This document shows, piece after piece, positions 27,586 to 35,514 of a DNA stretch of 64,000 bases. Under the pieces are notes generated by a model. That model saw only the letters and a program-made list of their open reading frames with translations. It had not been told where the DNA came from and ran no database searches. The number at the start of each line of letters is the position of its first letter. The first letter of the stretch is position 1. A program made the translations under genes and the position numbers. The DNA lies in contig NZ_ATXJ01000005.1 in NCBI RefSeq assembly GCF_000421625.1, forward strand, positions 51,129 to 115,128, in the 5' to 3' direction. Origin of the DNA: Thermus islandicus DSM 21543. GTDB lineage: Bacteria; Deinococcota; Deinococci; Deinococcales; Thermaceae.

Positions 27586-29247
27586 ATGCTGGAAACCGCC
27601 TTGCGTCCCGAGGACCGGGAAAGCCCCACCTTTAAGGCCAACAAGGACGCCTGGGTGGCCCTGGTACGGGACTTTCGGGAGAGCCTGGAGAAGGTCCGCC
27701 AGGGAGGGGGCCCGAAGGCCATAGAGCGCCAGCACAAGAAAGGCCGGCTCACCGCAAGGGAGCGGATCCAAAAGCTCATTGACCCCGGGACGGAGTTCTA
27801 CGAGCTCATGGCCTTCGCGGGGTGGGGGATGTACGAGGAGTGGGGCGGAGCCCCAGCCGGGGGGGTGGTGGCGGGGATCGGCCGGATCGCAGGCCGGGAC
27901 TGGATGGTCATCGCCAACGACGCCACGGTCAAGGCGGGGGCCTTCTTCCCCATCACCGCCAAGAAGGTGATCCGGGCCCAGACCATCGCCCTGGAGAACC
28001 GCATCCCCACGGTCTACCTGGTGGACTCCGCCGGGGTCTTCCTCCCCCTTCAGGACGAGGTCTTTCCCGACCAGGACGACTTCGGCCGCATCTTCTACCT
28101 GAACGCCCGCCTCTCGGCCCTGGGGGTCCCCCAGATCTCCGCCATCATGGGGAACTGCGTGGCCGGGGGGGCCTACCTCCCGGTGATGACCGACGTCCTC
28201 ATCATGACGGAGGGAAGCGGCCTCTATCTGGCGGGCCCCGCCCTGGTGAAGGCGGCCATCGGCCAGGAGGTCTCCTCGGAGGAGCTCGGGGGGGCCAGGA
28301 TGCACTACGAGGTCTCGGGTACGGTGGACTTCTACGAGCCCGACGACGAGTCGGCCCTGAAGCGCATCCGGGAGCTCGCCGCCCTCTACCCGCCCCCCCG
28401 CCTCGCTCCCTGGGCCGAGGACCGCAAGGCGCCAAGAGAGCCCCTCTACCCCCTGGAGGACCTGTACGGCCTGGTCTCCCCGGACGGAAGCCGCCCCTAC
28501 GACCTTCGGGAGGTCATCGCCCGGATCGCCGACGGCTCGGAGTTTCTGGAGTACAAGGGGGGGTACGGGGAGACCCTGGTTACGGGCTTTGCCCGGATCG
28601 GAGGCTTTCCCGTGGGCATTGTGGGCAACCAGCGCCTCATCCTGAAGAAAAAGGGGCGGATTGAGGTGGGGGGGGTCATCTACGCCGAGGCGGCGGACAA
28701 GGCGGCCCGGTTCATCCTCGAGGTCAACCAGATGGGGATCCCCCTCCTCTTCCTCCAGGACGTCACGGGCTTCATGGTGGGGAAGGAGTCGGAGCAGGCG
28801 GGGATCATAAGGCGGGGGGCGAAGCTCGTCAACGCCGTTTCCAACTCGGTGGTGCCCCGGATCACCCTGATCCTCGGGGGGTCCTTCGGGGCGGGGAACT
28901 ACGCCCTTTCGGGCAAGGCCTACGCTCCCCGCTTCCTCTTCGCCTGGCCCAGCGCCAAGTACGCCGTGATGGGCGGGGCCCAGGCGGCGAAGACCCTTCT
29001 AGAGCTTGAGGTGGAGAAGCTCAGGCGGGAGGGGAAGGAGCCCTCGGACGAGGAGCTACGGGAGCTTTACGAGCGGATCAAGGGCCGCTACGAGGAGACC
29101 CTGGACTCCCGGTACGCCGCCGCCAGGCTTTGGGTGGACGCCGTCATCTTCCCCCACGAGACGCGGAAGTGGCTCATCCGGGCCCTCGAGGCCTGCGCTC
29201 TGAACCCCGAGCGGGAGCCCTTCCGGGTGGGGGTCTTCCAGGTGTAG
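27586..29247 (+). CDS. methylcrotonyl-CoA (or related acyl-CoA) carboxylase carboxyltransferase subunit
   Basis: This 553-residue biotin-dependent carboxyltransferase has the N-terminal acyl-CoA pocket (RGRLTARERI-like KGRLTARERIQKLIDPG), YLVDSAGVFLPLQDEVFPDQDDFGRIF and MGNCVAGGAYLPVMTD. The C-terminal half has VTGFMVGKESEQAGIIRRGAK and the FGAGNYALSGKAY loop. The DSAGVFLPLQ-EVFPD pattern is closest to methylcrotonyl-CoA carboxylase beta. The HMG-CoA lyase gene next door supports a role in leucine degradation; the biotin-carboxylase subunit is not in the window. TACAAT lies 6 nt before the ATG (leaderless). Confidence 0.82.
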   Translation: MLETALRPEDRESPTFKANKDAWVALVRDFRESLEKVRQGGGPKAIERQHKKGRLTARERIQKLIDPGTEFYELMAFAGWGMYEEWGGAPAGGVVAGIGRIAGRDWMVIANDATVKAGAFFPITAKKVIRAQTIALENRIPTVYLVDSAGVFLPLQDEVFPDQDDFGRIFYLNARLSALGVPQISAIMGNCVAGGAYLPVMTDVLIMTEGSGLYLAGPALVKAAIGQEVSSEELGGARMHYEVSGTVDFYEPDDESALKRIRELAALYPPPRLAPWAEDRKAPREPLYPLEDLYGLVSPDGSRPYDLREVIARIADGSEFLEYKGGYGETLVTGFARIGGFPVGIVGNQRLILKKKGRIEVGGVIYAEAADKAARFILEVNQMGIPLLFLQDVTGFMVGKESEQAGIIRRGAKLVNAVSNSVVPRITLILGGSFGAGNYALSGKAYAPRFLFAWPSAKYAVMGGAQAAKTLLELEVEKLRREGKEPSDEELRELYERIKGRYEETLDSRYAAARLWVDAVIFPHETRKWLIRALEACALNPEREPFRVGVFQV

Positions 29248-29256
29248 GAGGGCGAG

Positions 29257-30114
29257 GTGGCCGAAGCCAAGTGGGTGGAGTGTCCTAGGGACGCGTGGCA
29301 GGGCTTTTCCCGCTTCATCCCCACGGGGGAAAAGGTGGCCTTCCTAAAAGGACTCCTGGAGGCAGGCTTCCGCCACCTGGACCTCACGAGCTTTGTCTCC
29401 CCCAAGTGGGTGCCCCAGATGGAAGACGCCGAGGAGGTGCTTAAGCCCCTCCCGCCCCCGGAAGGGCGCACCTATCTGGCCATCGTGGCCAACGAACGGG
29501 GCCTGGAAAGGGCCCTGGCCGCCCCCAATCTGACCCACGTGGGCTACCCCTTCTCCCTCTCCGAGACCTTCCAGCGCAAGAACACGAACCGCTCCATGGA
29601 GGAGTCCTGGCCCCTGGTGGAGGCCATGGTGGAAAGGACCCGGGGGAGGCTCGGCCTCGTGGTCTACCTCTCCATGGCCTTCGGCAACCCCTACGGGGAC
29701 CCCTGGAGCGTGGAGGGGGTCCTCGAGGCCATCGCCCGGCTTAAAGCCCTCGGCGTGAGGGAGATCGCCCTCGCCGACACCTACGGGGTGGCGGACGCAA
29801 GGCGCATCCTTGAGGTCCTGAAGGCCGCGGTGGCCGGCTTTGGCCCCGAGGGCCTGGGGGCCCACCTCCACGCCAGGCCTGAAGGGGCCCTAAAGAAGGT
29901 GGAGGCGGTGCTGGAGGCGGGGATCACCTGGCTGGAGGGAGCCCTGGCCGGGGTGGGGGGGTGCCCCTTCGCCGGGGACGAGCTGGTGGGCAACCTCCCC
30001 ACCGAGGTGGTCCTCCCGTACCTGGAAAAGAAGGGCCTCGCCACCGGGGTGAACCTAAGCCGCCTCCCCCAGCTCGCGGAGGAGGCGGCGCGGCTTAGGG
30101 CCCTTTATGGCTAA
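29257..30114 (+). CDS. mvaB: hydroxymethylglutaryl-CoA lyase
   Basis: This cleaves HMG-CoA to acetyl-CoA and acetoacetate, the last step of leucine breakdown. The 285-residue TIM barrel has the catalytic Arg-Asp in ECPRDAWQ, TSFVSPKWVPQM, the metal-binding HLH (AHLHARPEGA), and the catalytic Cys in GVGGCPFAGDELVGNL. The usual RDGLQ reads RDAWQ and the usual HDT reads HAR, so this is a divergent member. The GTG start follows GGAGGGCGAG, 10 bp after the carboxylase gene. Confidence 0.88.
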   Translation: MAEAKWVECPRDAWQGFSRFIPTGEKVAFLKGLLEAGFRHLDLTSFVSPKWVPQMEDAEEVLKPLPPPEGRTYLAIVANERGLERALAAPNLTHVGYPFSLSETFQRKNTNRSMEESWPLVEAMVERTRGRLGLVVYLSMAFGNPYGDPWSVEGVLEAIARLKALGVREIALADTYGVADARRILEVLKAAVAGFGPEGLGAHLHARPEGALKKVEAVLEAGITWLEGALAGVGGCPFAGDELVGNLPTEVVLPYLEKKGLATGVNLSRLPQLAEEAARLRALYG

Positions 30115-30180
30115 GTGTCCGCACGTGGAGCCCGCCACATGGGATGGCCAGAAAGGAAGCCCTTTTGGGGCTTGGCCGCG
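30111..30180. repeat. mosaic intergenic repeat, copy with modules 1-2
   Basis: The plus strand reads CTAAGTGTCCGCACG (inverted module 2), a variable spacer, and AAGCCCTTTTGGGGCTTGG (inverted module 1) then CCGCG. The lyase stop codon lies inside it. The orientation is opposite to that of the copy at 26117-26199, and module 3 is missing. Confidence 0.75.
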
Positions 30181-30189
30181 GTGGGATAC

Positions 30190-30585
30190 TTAGGCCGCCT
30201 GCTTGAGGTAGATCCCGGGGTCGGTGGGGTTGGCGATGGCGTTCACCCGCCTGAGCACCTCCTCCGTGGGGTAGCCCAGGAGGGCGGTGAGCTCCCCCGG
30301 GGAGACCACGGCCTCGTAGAACCTCCGGGCCCCCCGCTCCAGGAGAAGGGCCACCAGCTCCGAAAGCGCCTCCTCCCCGCCGGGGAAGGCGGGGCCGAAG
30401 GCGTCGGGGGTGAGGAGGTCCTTTCTTTGGGTGTGGACGAGAAGGGCGTAGCGGGCCTGGTCCCTCCTGTCCTGCCAGTCGGTGATGAGGTAGACCTTGG
30501 CCTCGGGAAGGCGAATGCCCCTCAGGGCCTCCTTCAGGGCCTCGAGGGTGGCCTTGGGGGCGCTTCGCAAGCCCACGCGCTCCAT
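30190..30585 (-). CDS. hypothetical protein (131 aa)
   Basis: I do not recognise this protein. It is soluble and mixed alpha/beta with an AKVYLITDWQDRRDQARYALLVHT strand-helix unit near residue 30 and a helical C-terminal half (EEALSELVALLLERGARRFYEAVV, GYPTEEVLRRVNAIANPTDP). Codon use is normal for the window. TATGAT lies 6 nt before the ATG, so the mRNA is probably leaderless. Confidence 0.7.
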   Translation of the reverse strand: MERVGLRSAPKATLEALKEALRGIRLPEAKVYLITDWQDRRDQARYALLVHTQRKDLLTPDAFGPAFPGGEEALSELVALLLERGARRFYEAVVSPGELTALLGYPTEEVLRRVNAIANPTDPGIYLKQAA

Positions 30586-30626
30586 GCCCCCATCATACCG
30601 GGGCAGGGCCCCGTCCCGAAGTGGGG

Positions 30627-31115
30627 CTAGAGGAGCTTCCGGGCGTAGATGACCTGCCCCGCGTGGTGCTGGGCGTGCTCCACCAGGTGGTGGAGGACGT
30701 GGGCCCGGGGGGCCTCCACCCCCTGGCTTCCCACGAGGACGGGCTTCCCCAGGTCCTCCTCCTTTAGCTCCCGGAGGGCGGGAAGGAGGGCCTCCCAGGC
30801 CTCGCGGAAGCGGGCCACCACCACCTCCTTGGGCTCGGGCTCGCCCTGTAGCTCCCACTCCCGCCCCTTCCTCGCCCAGTCGGGGAGGCGGAGGGGGAGG
30901 GCGTAGGCGCCGAGGCGCAGGGAGCTTCCCGTGATGTGGCGCACCAGCCCCCCGATGGGGTTGGCTCCCCCCTTGGGCCGCCACCAGAAGGCCTCCTCCT
31001 CGAGGTCAAAGGCCCACCTTTCCAGGTGCAGGGCCACCTCCTTCAGGCCCTGGATCCAGGCCGAAACCGCCGGGGGCACCCCCGGCACCAGGGGTTCCAG
31101 AAAGGGCGCGGGCAT
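30627..31115 (-). CDS. DinB family protein
   Basis: This 162-residue four-helix protein carries the DinB/YfiT metal triad: His in GGLVRHITGSSLRL and two His in HHLVEHAQHHAGQVIYARKLL. DinB proteins use Zn2+ or Ni2+; thiol S-transferases belong here, but the reaction of this one is unknown. TAGCAT lies 6 nt before the ATG (leaderless). Confidence 0.87.
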   Translation of the reverse strand: MPAPFLEPLVPGVPPAVSAWIQGLKEVALHLERWAFDLEEEAFWWRPKGGANPIGGLVRHITGSSLRLGAYALPLRLPDWARKGREWELQGEPEPKEVVVARFREAWEALLPALRELKEEDLGKPVLVGSQGVEAPRAHVLHHLVEHAQHHAGQVIYARKLL

Positions 31116-31151
31116 ACCCCCATGCTACCCCAACCCCTAGACTGGGTAGGG

Positions 31152-31355
31152 ATGGAAGGCCTGCTCCTTTTCTTCCTGGCCCTTCTCCCCGTCCCCTTCC
31201 TCCTTCGGCGAAGGTCCGCCAGGGCCTGCCCTGCCTGCGGTCTCCCCCTGGCCTTGGCGGCGCAGGTGGCCCGTTACCGGCGCTTCTGCCCCCACGTGGC
31301 CGCGCGCGCCTGCCCCTTTGACCCCAGGCGGGGAGTGTACCGCCAGCGCCGATGA
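31152..31355 (+). CDS. small membrane protein with CPACG motif
   Basis: This 67-residue protein has one N-terminal membrane helix (MEGLLLFFLALLPVPFLL) and a basic tail with CPACGLPL and a later CPFDPRR, which could make a small zinc site. No family is recognised. TAGACT lies 8 nt upstream of the ATG, and the stop overlaps the YkgJ gene (ATGA). Confidence 0.6.
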   Translation: MEGLLLFFLALLPVPFLLRRRSARACPACGLPLALAAQVARYRRFCPHVAARACPFDPRRGVYRQRR

Positions 31356-31957
31356 GGGTGGAGGAAGCCTACCAGGCCTTTGACCGGGACCTCGCCGATT
31401 ACCTGGAGGGGAAGGGGCTCTGGCCCTCCTGCCGCGCGGGTTGCTTCGCCTGCTGCTTCGGCTGGGTCAGCCTAAGCCGCCTCGAGGCGGAAGCCCTCCT
31501 TCCCCACCTTGGCGAGGCCCAAAGGGCGCGCCTCCTGGAGGAGGGCCCGAGGCGGCTCGCCCTCCTCTGCCAAGGCAAGGACGACCCCCTCTTCCCAAGC
31601 CGCTACTTCCAGACCCGCACCCCCTGCCCCCTCCTGGAGGGGGGGCTCTGCGGGGTCTACGCCCAGAGGCCCCTCGCCTGCCGGGGCCTCCTCACCGTGG
31701 GCGACCCCGCCCTCTGCCTTCCCGAAGCCAAGGCTCCCAAGGGGCACTTTCTCCCCGTGCCCTGGCGCATGGCCCGCCTGCGGATGGAGTCCCTGTGGGA
31801 GGAGGAGCGGGCCCGCTACGGCTTCCTCCTCCTCGGGGAACTTGCGGGCCTCCTCTACCTCCTCCTCCAGGGCCTTCCTGAAGGGCGGGAGGCGGTGGAG
31901 GGGAGGCTTAGGGCCCTGGGGGTCCTGGGGGGGAGGTGGGGGTACCAGGTGGTGTGA
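31352..31957 (+). CDS. YkgJ-family cysteine-cluster protein
   Basis: This 201-residue protein has the zinc/iron-chelating YkgJ pattern: CRAGCFACCFGWVSLS near residue 26, then CPLLEGGLCGVYAQRPLACR near residue 90, and a further Cys in DPALCLP. Function in the family is unknown. It overlaps the small CPACG gene by 4 bp. Its stop runs directly into the tRNA-Ser terminator from the other strand. Confidence 0.82.
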   Translation: MRVEEAYQAFDRDLADYLEGKGLWPSCRAGCFACCFGWVSLSRLEAEALLPHLGEAQRARLLEEGPRRLALLCQGKDDPLFPSRYFQTRTPCPLLEGGLCGVYAQRPLACRGLLTVGDPALCLPEAKAPKGHFLPVPWRMARLRMESLWEEERARYGFLLLGELAGLLYLLLQGLPEGREAVEGRLRALGVLGGRWGYQVV

Positions 31958-31980
31958 AAAAGGCGGCCCCAGGGCCGCCT
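31957..31980 (-). terminator. intrinsic terminator of tRNA-Ser / tilS-tadA transcript
   Basis: On the minus strand AGGCGGCCC-TG-GGGCCGCCT (9-bp stem) is followed by TTTT, two bases after the tRNA 3' end. On the plus strand the same hairpin lies behind the YkgJ stop. Confidence 0.88.
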
Positions 31981-31982
31981 CC

Positions 31983-32074
31983 TGGCGGAGGGGGCGGGAT
32001 TCGAACCCGCGAGACCCCTTGCGGGGCCTACCGGTTTTCGAGACCGGCCCGTTCAACCGCTCCGGCACCCCTCC
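31983..32074 (-). tRNA. tRNA-Ser(CGA)
   Basis: The 92-nt gene folds as a class II tRNA with a long variable arm. The acceptor stem pairs GGAGGGG with CCCCTCC, the anticodon stem CCGGT/ACCGG encloses a loop with CGA, the variable arm is formed by CCCCGCAAGGGG, and the T arm carries GGTTCGAATCCC. CCA is encoded. The end of the upstream tilS-tadA reading frame overlaps its first 22 nt. Confidence 0.95.
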
Positions 32075-33597
32075 CTGAGCCGGGCGAAGAAATCCCTTAA
32101 GAGCTTAGCACATTCCCTCTCCCCCAGGCCACCCCGCATCCCCCTTCCCTCCCCATAGCGGGTGAGGGCTCCCTCCTTGAGGTTCTCCGTTCCGTAGACC
32201 ACCTCCACCCCGGCCTCGAGGAGGGCGTGGTGGCACATGCGGCAGGGCTCGAGGGTGACGTAGACCCTTGCCCCCCGGGCTTCCCTGCCCACCTCCCTGA
32301 GGAGGAGCATCTCCGCATGGGCCGTAGGGTCCCCCGTGGCCTCCACAAGGTTGTGGGCGGCGTGGACCTCCCCTCCCCGCACCAGGACGGCCCCCACGGG
32401 CACCTCCCCCTCGGCGGAGGCCCTCCTGGCCTGGTCCAGGGCAAGGGCCATGAGGTGGGCCTCCTCAGGGGGCGGGAAGAGCCCCAGGACCTCCTCCACC
32501 CTCTTCCCCTCTCCCCGCACGGGCCAGAGGGGCCTGAGCTCCTTGGGCACCCCCTGCTCCGCCAGGAACTCCACGAGCCGCTTGCGGCCAAAGGGCATGG
32601 CCAGGTAGTCCCCGGGTCCGGCCCTGCGGTAGCCCTCGGGGAGGGGCACCTCGGGGCGTGGAGGGATGAGGAAAAGCGTGCCCAGGAAACGCCGGGCCAC
32701 GTGCCCCTCCGGGAGGGCCAGTGCCCTGCCCTTCAGGGCCTCCTCCAGAAGGGCCACAAGCCTTGCCTCGGGGCGGAGGTCCAGGGTCTCCAAAAGCCGC
32801 CTGAGGGCCCGGCGGCGCACGGCCTCGGGGGCGTGGAGGAGGGGGGCTACCCGGTAGGCGGGGACGAAGAAACGGGGGTCGGGGAGGAGACGGGCTTGGG
32901 CTTCCCGCTCCAGGTGGGTGTCCTCCTCCTCCCGTACCCCCGCGAAGCGGGCGAGGGCTTCCCGGGCCCGGGGAAACCGCGTGAGGAGGAGGGGAAAGAC
33001 CTTTAGCCGCAGGTAGTTGCGGTCGGGGGTGGGGTCCTGGTTCGTGGGGTCCTCCCGCCAGGCCTCCCCCAGGGCCACGAGGTAGGCCCTGAGCGCTTCC
33101 CGGGAAAAGGGGAGGAGGGGGCGGACCACGAGCCCCTCCTTCTCCCGGATGCCGAGGCCCCGGGCCGTGCCCTGGAGGAGCTTGAGGAGGACGGTCTCGG
33201 CCTGGTCGTCCAGGGTGTGGGCGGTGAGGATGGCCCTCGCCCCCGCCTCCCGGGCCACCCGGTGGAGAAAGGCGTAGCGCACCGCCCGGGCCACGGCCTC
33301 CAGGTTCTCCCCCCGCTCCCTGGCGATCCTCCCCACCTCCACCCGCTCGGCGTAGAAGGGAAAGCCGAGCCTTTCCGAAAGGGCCCGCACGAAGGCCAGA
33401 TCCTCGGGGCTTTCGGGGCGGAGGCCGTGGTCCAGGTGGGCCACCACCGCCCTCCGCCCGGCCCGCCGCACCAGGTGGGCCAGGGCCACCGAGTCCCCGC
33501 CCCCCGAGACCGCCAGGACCAAGGGGTCTTTAGGGGCAAGCCGCTCCAGGCGTTCCCTAAAGGCCGCCTCCAGGAGGGCCACCTCCCCCTCGTCCAC
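32053..33597 (-). CDS. tilS: TilS-TadA fusion: tRNA(Ile)-lysidine synthase plus tRNA adenosine deaminase
   Basis: This 514-residue protein joins two anticodon-modifying enzymes. The N-terminal PP-loop (VLAVSGGGDSVALAHL, near residue 22) with HLDHGLRPES and TAHTLDDQAETVLLKLLQG is TilS, which makes lysidine in tRNA-Ile(CAU). From about residue 385 a TadA deaminase follows: GEVPVGAVLV, zinc ligands in PTAHAEMLLL and LEPCRMCHHALLEAG; it would form inosine in tRNA-Arg(ACG). Both active sites look complete. The GTG at 33597 is chosen because TATAGT lies 6 nt before it. The stop lies inside tRNA-Ser. Confidence 0.92.
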   Translation of the reverse strand: MDEGEVALLEAAFRERLERLAPKDPLVLAVSGGGDSVALAHLVRRAGRRAVVAHLDHGLRPESPEDLAFVRALSERLGFPFYAERVEVGRIARERGENLEAVARAVRYAFLHRVAREAGARAILTAHTLDDQAETVLLKLLQGTARGLGIREKEGLVVRPLLPFSREALRAYLVALGEAWREDPTNQDPTPDRNYLRLKVFPLLLTRFPRAREALARFAGVREEEDTHLEREAQARLLPDPRFFVPAYRVAPLLHAPEAVRRRALRRLLETLDLRPEARLVALLEEALKGRALALPEGHVARRFLGTLFLIPPRPEVPLPEGYRRAGPGDYLAMPFGRKRLVEFLAEQGVPKELRPLWPVRGEGKRVEEVLGLFPPPEEAHLMALALDQARRASAEGEVPVGAVLVRGGEVHAAHNLVEATGDPTAHAEMLLLREVGREARGARVYVTLEPCRMCHHALLEAGVEVVYGTENLKEGALTRYGEGRGMRGGLGERECAKLLRDFFARLREGCRSG

Positions 33598-33673
33598 GCC
33601 CTTACTATAGGGGCTTGCGGGCCACGGGCCCCCCGTGGAAGGGCAGGGTCCTGGGGTGGGGGAGGCAAAGGCT

Positions 33674-33697
33674 AGGCCCCGGGCACCCCCGGGGCCT
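33674..33697 (-). terminator. hairpin behind tRNA-Val, probable terminator
   Basis: AGGCCCCGGG-GGTG-CCCGGGGCCT is a perfect 10-bp hairpin starting two bases after the tRNA-Val CCA. Only a short CCTTT follows, so termination may be partial. Confidence 0.55.
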
Positions 33698-33699
33698 TC

Positions 33700-33776
33700 T
33701 GGTGGGCGCGAGTGGACTTGAACCACCGACCCCTACCGTGTCAAGGTAGTGCTCTGGCCACCTGAGCTACGCGCCC
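33700..33776 (-). tRNA. tRNA-Val(GAC)
   Basis: This 77-nt gene has a GGGCGCG/CGCGCCC acceptor stem, GTAGCTCAG D-arm, anticodon GAC in the loop of CTACC/GGTAG, and GGTTCAAGTCC T-arm. CCA is encoded. It is cotranscribed with tRNA-Cys 6 bp upstream. Confidence 0.95.
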
Positions 33777-33782
33777 GCCCTC

Positions 33783-33857
33783 TGGAGGCGCCGGCCGGAT
33801 TCGAACCGGCGAATGGAGGTTTTGCAGACCTCTGCCTTACCCCTTGGCTACGGCGCC
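33783..33857 (-). tRNA. tRNA-Cys(GCA)
   Basis: This 75-nt gene has a GGCGCCG/CGGCGCC acceptor stem, anticodon GCA in the loop of GAGGT/ACCTC, T-arm GGTTCGAATCC and encoded CCA. It is the first gene of the two-tRNA transcript. Confidence 0.95.
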
Positions 33858-33869
33858 AAGCCGCTTGGT

Positions 33870-33899
33870 ATCGTAGCACGCGCTGAGAAACCCTGTCAA
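33870..33899 (-). promoter_or_regulatory. promoter of the tRNA-Cys/tRNA-Val operon
   Basis: On the minus strand TTGACA (33899-33894), an 18-nt spacer and TACGAT (33875-33870) precede the tRNA-Cys 5' end by 12 nt. Confidence 0.75.
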
Positions 33900-33946
33900 G
33901 GAAGCTTGTCGGCGAGGGTCGGGCTTGGGTAAAACCTTGGGCGACC

Positions 33947-34306
33947 ATGCTCGCCTGGAGCGAGGTTTTGGCCTACCACCGCACCCGCAAGGGGATCGGG
34001 AAGCAGAGCCTCCTGGTGGACCGGGGGGAGTCGGGCTACCGGAACCGCTTCCTACCGGACGGGCGGATCCTCTACATGGGGGAGGGGAGGCGGGGCCACC
34101 AGGAGCCTCGAGGGGGGAACCTGCGGCTCCTTTTGGCCCATAAGGAGGGCCGGCCCCTCAGGGTCTTCCTGCGGGAGGCCCCGGGAAGGTGGCGGGACCT
34201 GGGGCCCTACCGGGTGGAGGCGTGGCGCTACGCCCTTTGGGAAGAGGAGGGGCGGTACGTGTACTGGTTCACCCTTGCGCCCGGTGGATCCGGAGGAGCC
34301 CCTTGA
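33947..34306 (+). CDS. hypothetical protein, possibly a PUA/SRA-like domain
   Basis: This 119-residue protein has the segments GIGKQSLLVDRGESGYRNRF, GRILYMGEGRRGHQEP and GNLRLLLAHKEGRPLRVFLR, then LGPYRVEAWRYALWEE. The order (YMGEG, GN-LL, RVF, LGPYRV) resembles SRA/PUA-like nucleic-acid-binding domains seen beside HNH nucleases, but no nuclease is attached. The assignment is weak. The end overlaps convergent coaX by 38 bp. Confidence 0.55.
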   Translation: MLAWSEVLAYHRTRKGIGKQSLLVDRGESGYRNRFLPDGRILYMGEGRRGHQEPRGGNLRLLLAHKEGRPLRVFLREAPGRWRDLGPYRVEAWRYALWEEEGRYVYWFTLAPGGSGGAP

Positions 34307-35027
34307 GGGTCAGGTCCTCGTCCACCACGTCAAAGGAGGGGCAGATGGGCCTTAGGGTCTCGGCGAAGCCGCCCGTGGCGATGACCAGGGCCTCCCCCGC
34401 CTCCTCCTTGAAGCGCCGGACCATCCCCTCCACCAGGGCGGCGTAGCCCAGGACCAGCCCCGAGCGGAGGGCCTCGAGGGTGTTCTTGCCCACAGCGGCC
34501 CGTGGGGGCACCAGGTCAATTCGGGGCAGCTTGGCCGTGCGGGCGGCCAGGGCGTCGGCGGCCGTCTGGGGGCCGATGGTGATGGCCCCGCCCAAGTAGC
34601 GGTTCGGGGCTTCCACCAGGTCAAAGGTGGTGGCGGTGCCGAAGTCCACCACGATGTAGCGGCCCGTGGGGCTTTCGTAGGCCAGGGCGCCCACGGCGTT
34701 CACCAGGCGGTCCGCCCCCGCCTCCTTGGGGTTTTCCAGGGCCACCTCGAGCCCCGTGGCCGCCGCGTCCACGATGCGCGCCTCCACCCCAAAGAGCCGG
34801 GCTATGGCCCGCCTCATCTCCTGCTCCACGGGGGGCACCACGCTGGCGAGGAGGGCCGCCTTGGGGGGGGGAAGGCCTTCTAAGGCGAAGAGGTGGTTCA
34901 GGAGGACCCGGTACTCGCTCTCCATGCGCATCCGGTCGGTGTGGATGCGGAAGCGGGCCACGAGCCTTTCCCCCGCAAAGACCCCCAGGGCCGTGGAGGT
35001 GTTGCCGATGTCCACCGCAAGGAGCAT
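34269..35027 (-). CDS. coaX: type III pantothenate kinase
   Basis: This phosphorylates pantothenate, the first step to coenzyme A. The 252-residue ASKHA-fold protein begins MLLAVDIGNTSTALGVF, with the phosphate-1 Asp, and has RMRMESEYRVLLNHLF, GADRLVNAVGALAYE, the catalytic-region VVDFGTATTFDLV, and GGAITIGPQTAADAL. The ATG has GGAGGAGG upstream. It lies 4 bp behind the OsmC gene stop side. Confidence 0.94.
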   Translation of the reverse strand: MLLAVDIGNTSTALGVFAGERLVARFRIHTDRMRMESEYRVLLNHLFALEGLPPPKAALLASVVPPVEQEMRRAIARLFGVEARIVDAAATGLEVALENPKEAGADRLVNAVGALAYESPTGRYIVVDFGTATTFDLVEAPNRYLGGAITIGPQTAADALAARTAKLPRIDLVPPRAAVGKNTLEALRSGLVLGYAALVEGMVRRFKEEAGEALVIATGGFAETLRPICPSFDVVDEDLTLKGLLRIHRAQG

Positions 35028-35031
35028 GCCC

Positions 35032-35466
35032 CTAGACCTCCTCCGGCGCCGAAGGCCCTTCCTCCCAGGGCTCGAGGACCACCCGGACGGCGATCTCGGC
35101 GTTGAGGCTCGCCGCTACCGAGCAGTACTTGGTATGGGAGAGGTGGACGGCCCTTTCCAGGGCCTCCAGCGTGACCCCCGGCCCCGAGGCGATATGGGTC
35201 ACGGTGATGTGGGTGTACCGCCGGGGGTGGTTCTCCGCCCGCACCCCCTCCACCTCCACCCGGTAGCGGGCGAGGGGCTGGCGCTTCTTCTCCATGATGT
35301 CCACCACATCATAGGCGGTGCAGGCCCCCAGGGCCATGAGGAGGAGCTCCATGGGCCTCGGGCCCGTGGCGGGCTGGTCCCCGTCGATCATCACCTTGTC
35401 CCCCGCTTCGTTCACCCCCAAAAAGCGGTGCCCCACGATCCGGTGGACCACGACCTTCTTCGTCAT
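35032..35466 (-). CDS. OsmC family protein
   Basis: This 144-residue protein has the OsmC/Ohr fold pattern: ATGPRPMELLLMALGACTAYDVVDIMEKKR with one redox Cys, and AVHLSHTKYCSVAASL with the second Cys. The pair would reduce organic hydroperoxides. TAAAAT lies 7 nt before the ATG (leaderless). Confidence 0.87.
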   Translation of the reverse strand: MTKKVVVHRIVGHRFLGVNEAGDKVMIDGDQPATGPRPMELLLMALGACTAYDVVDIMEKKRQPLARYRVEVEGVRAENHPRRYTHITVTHIASGPGVTLEALERAVHLSHTKYCSVAASLNAEIAVRVVLEPWEEGPSAPEEV

Positions 35467-35514
35467 GAGCCGGATTTTACCAAGCTTTCACCTAGGCCGC
35501 TAGAATGGGCGTAG

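Noticed and set aside
27028..28305. Long N-terminal extension of the Lrp-type protein
   Set aside because: It runs antisense through RNase HI and the carboxylase; the RAM domain starts at the GTG at 27027.
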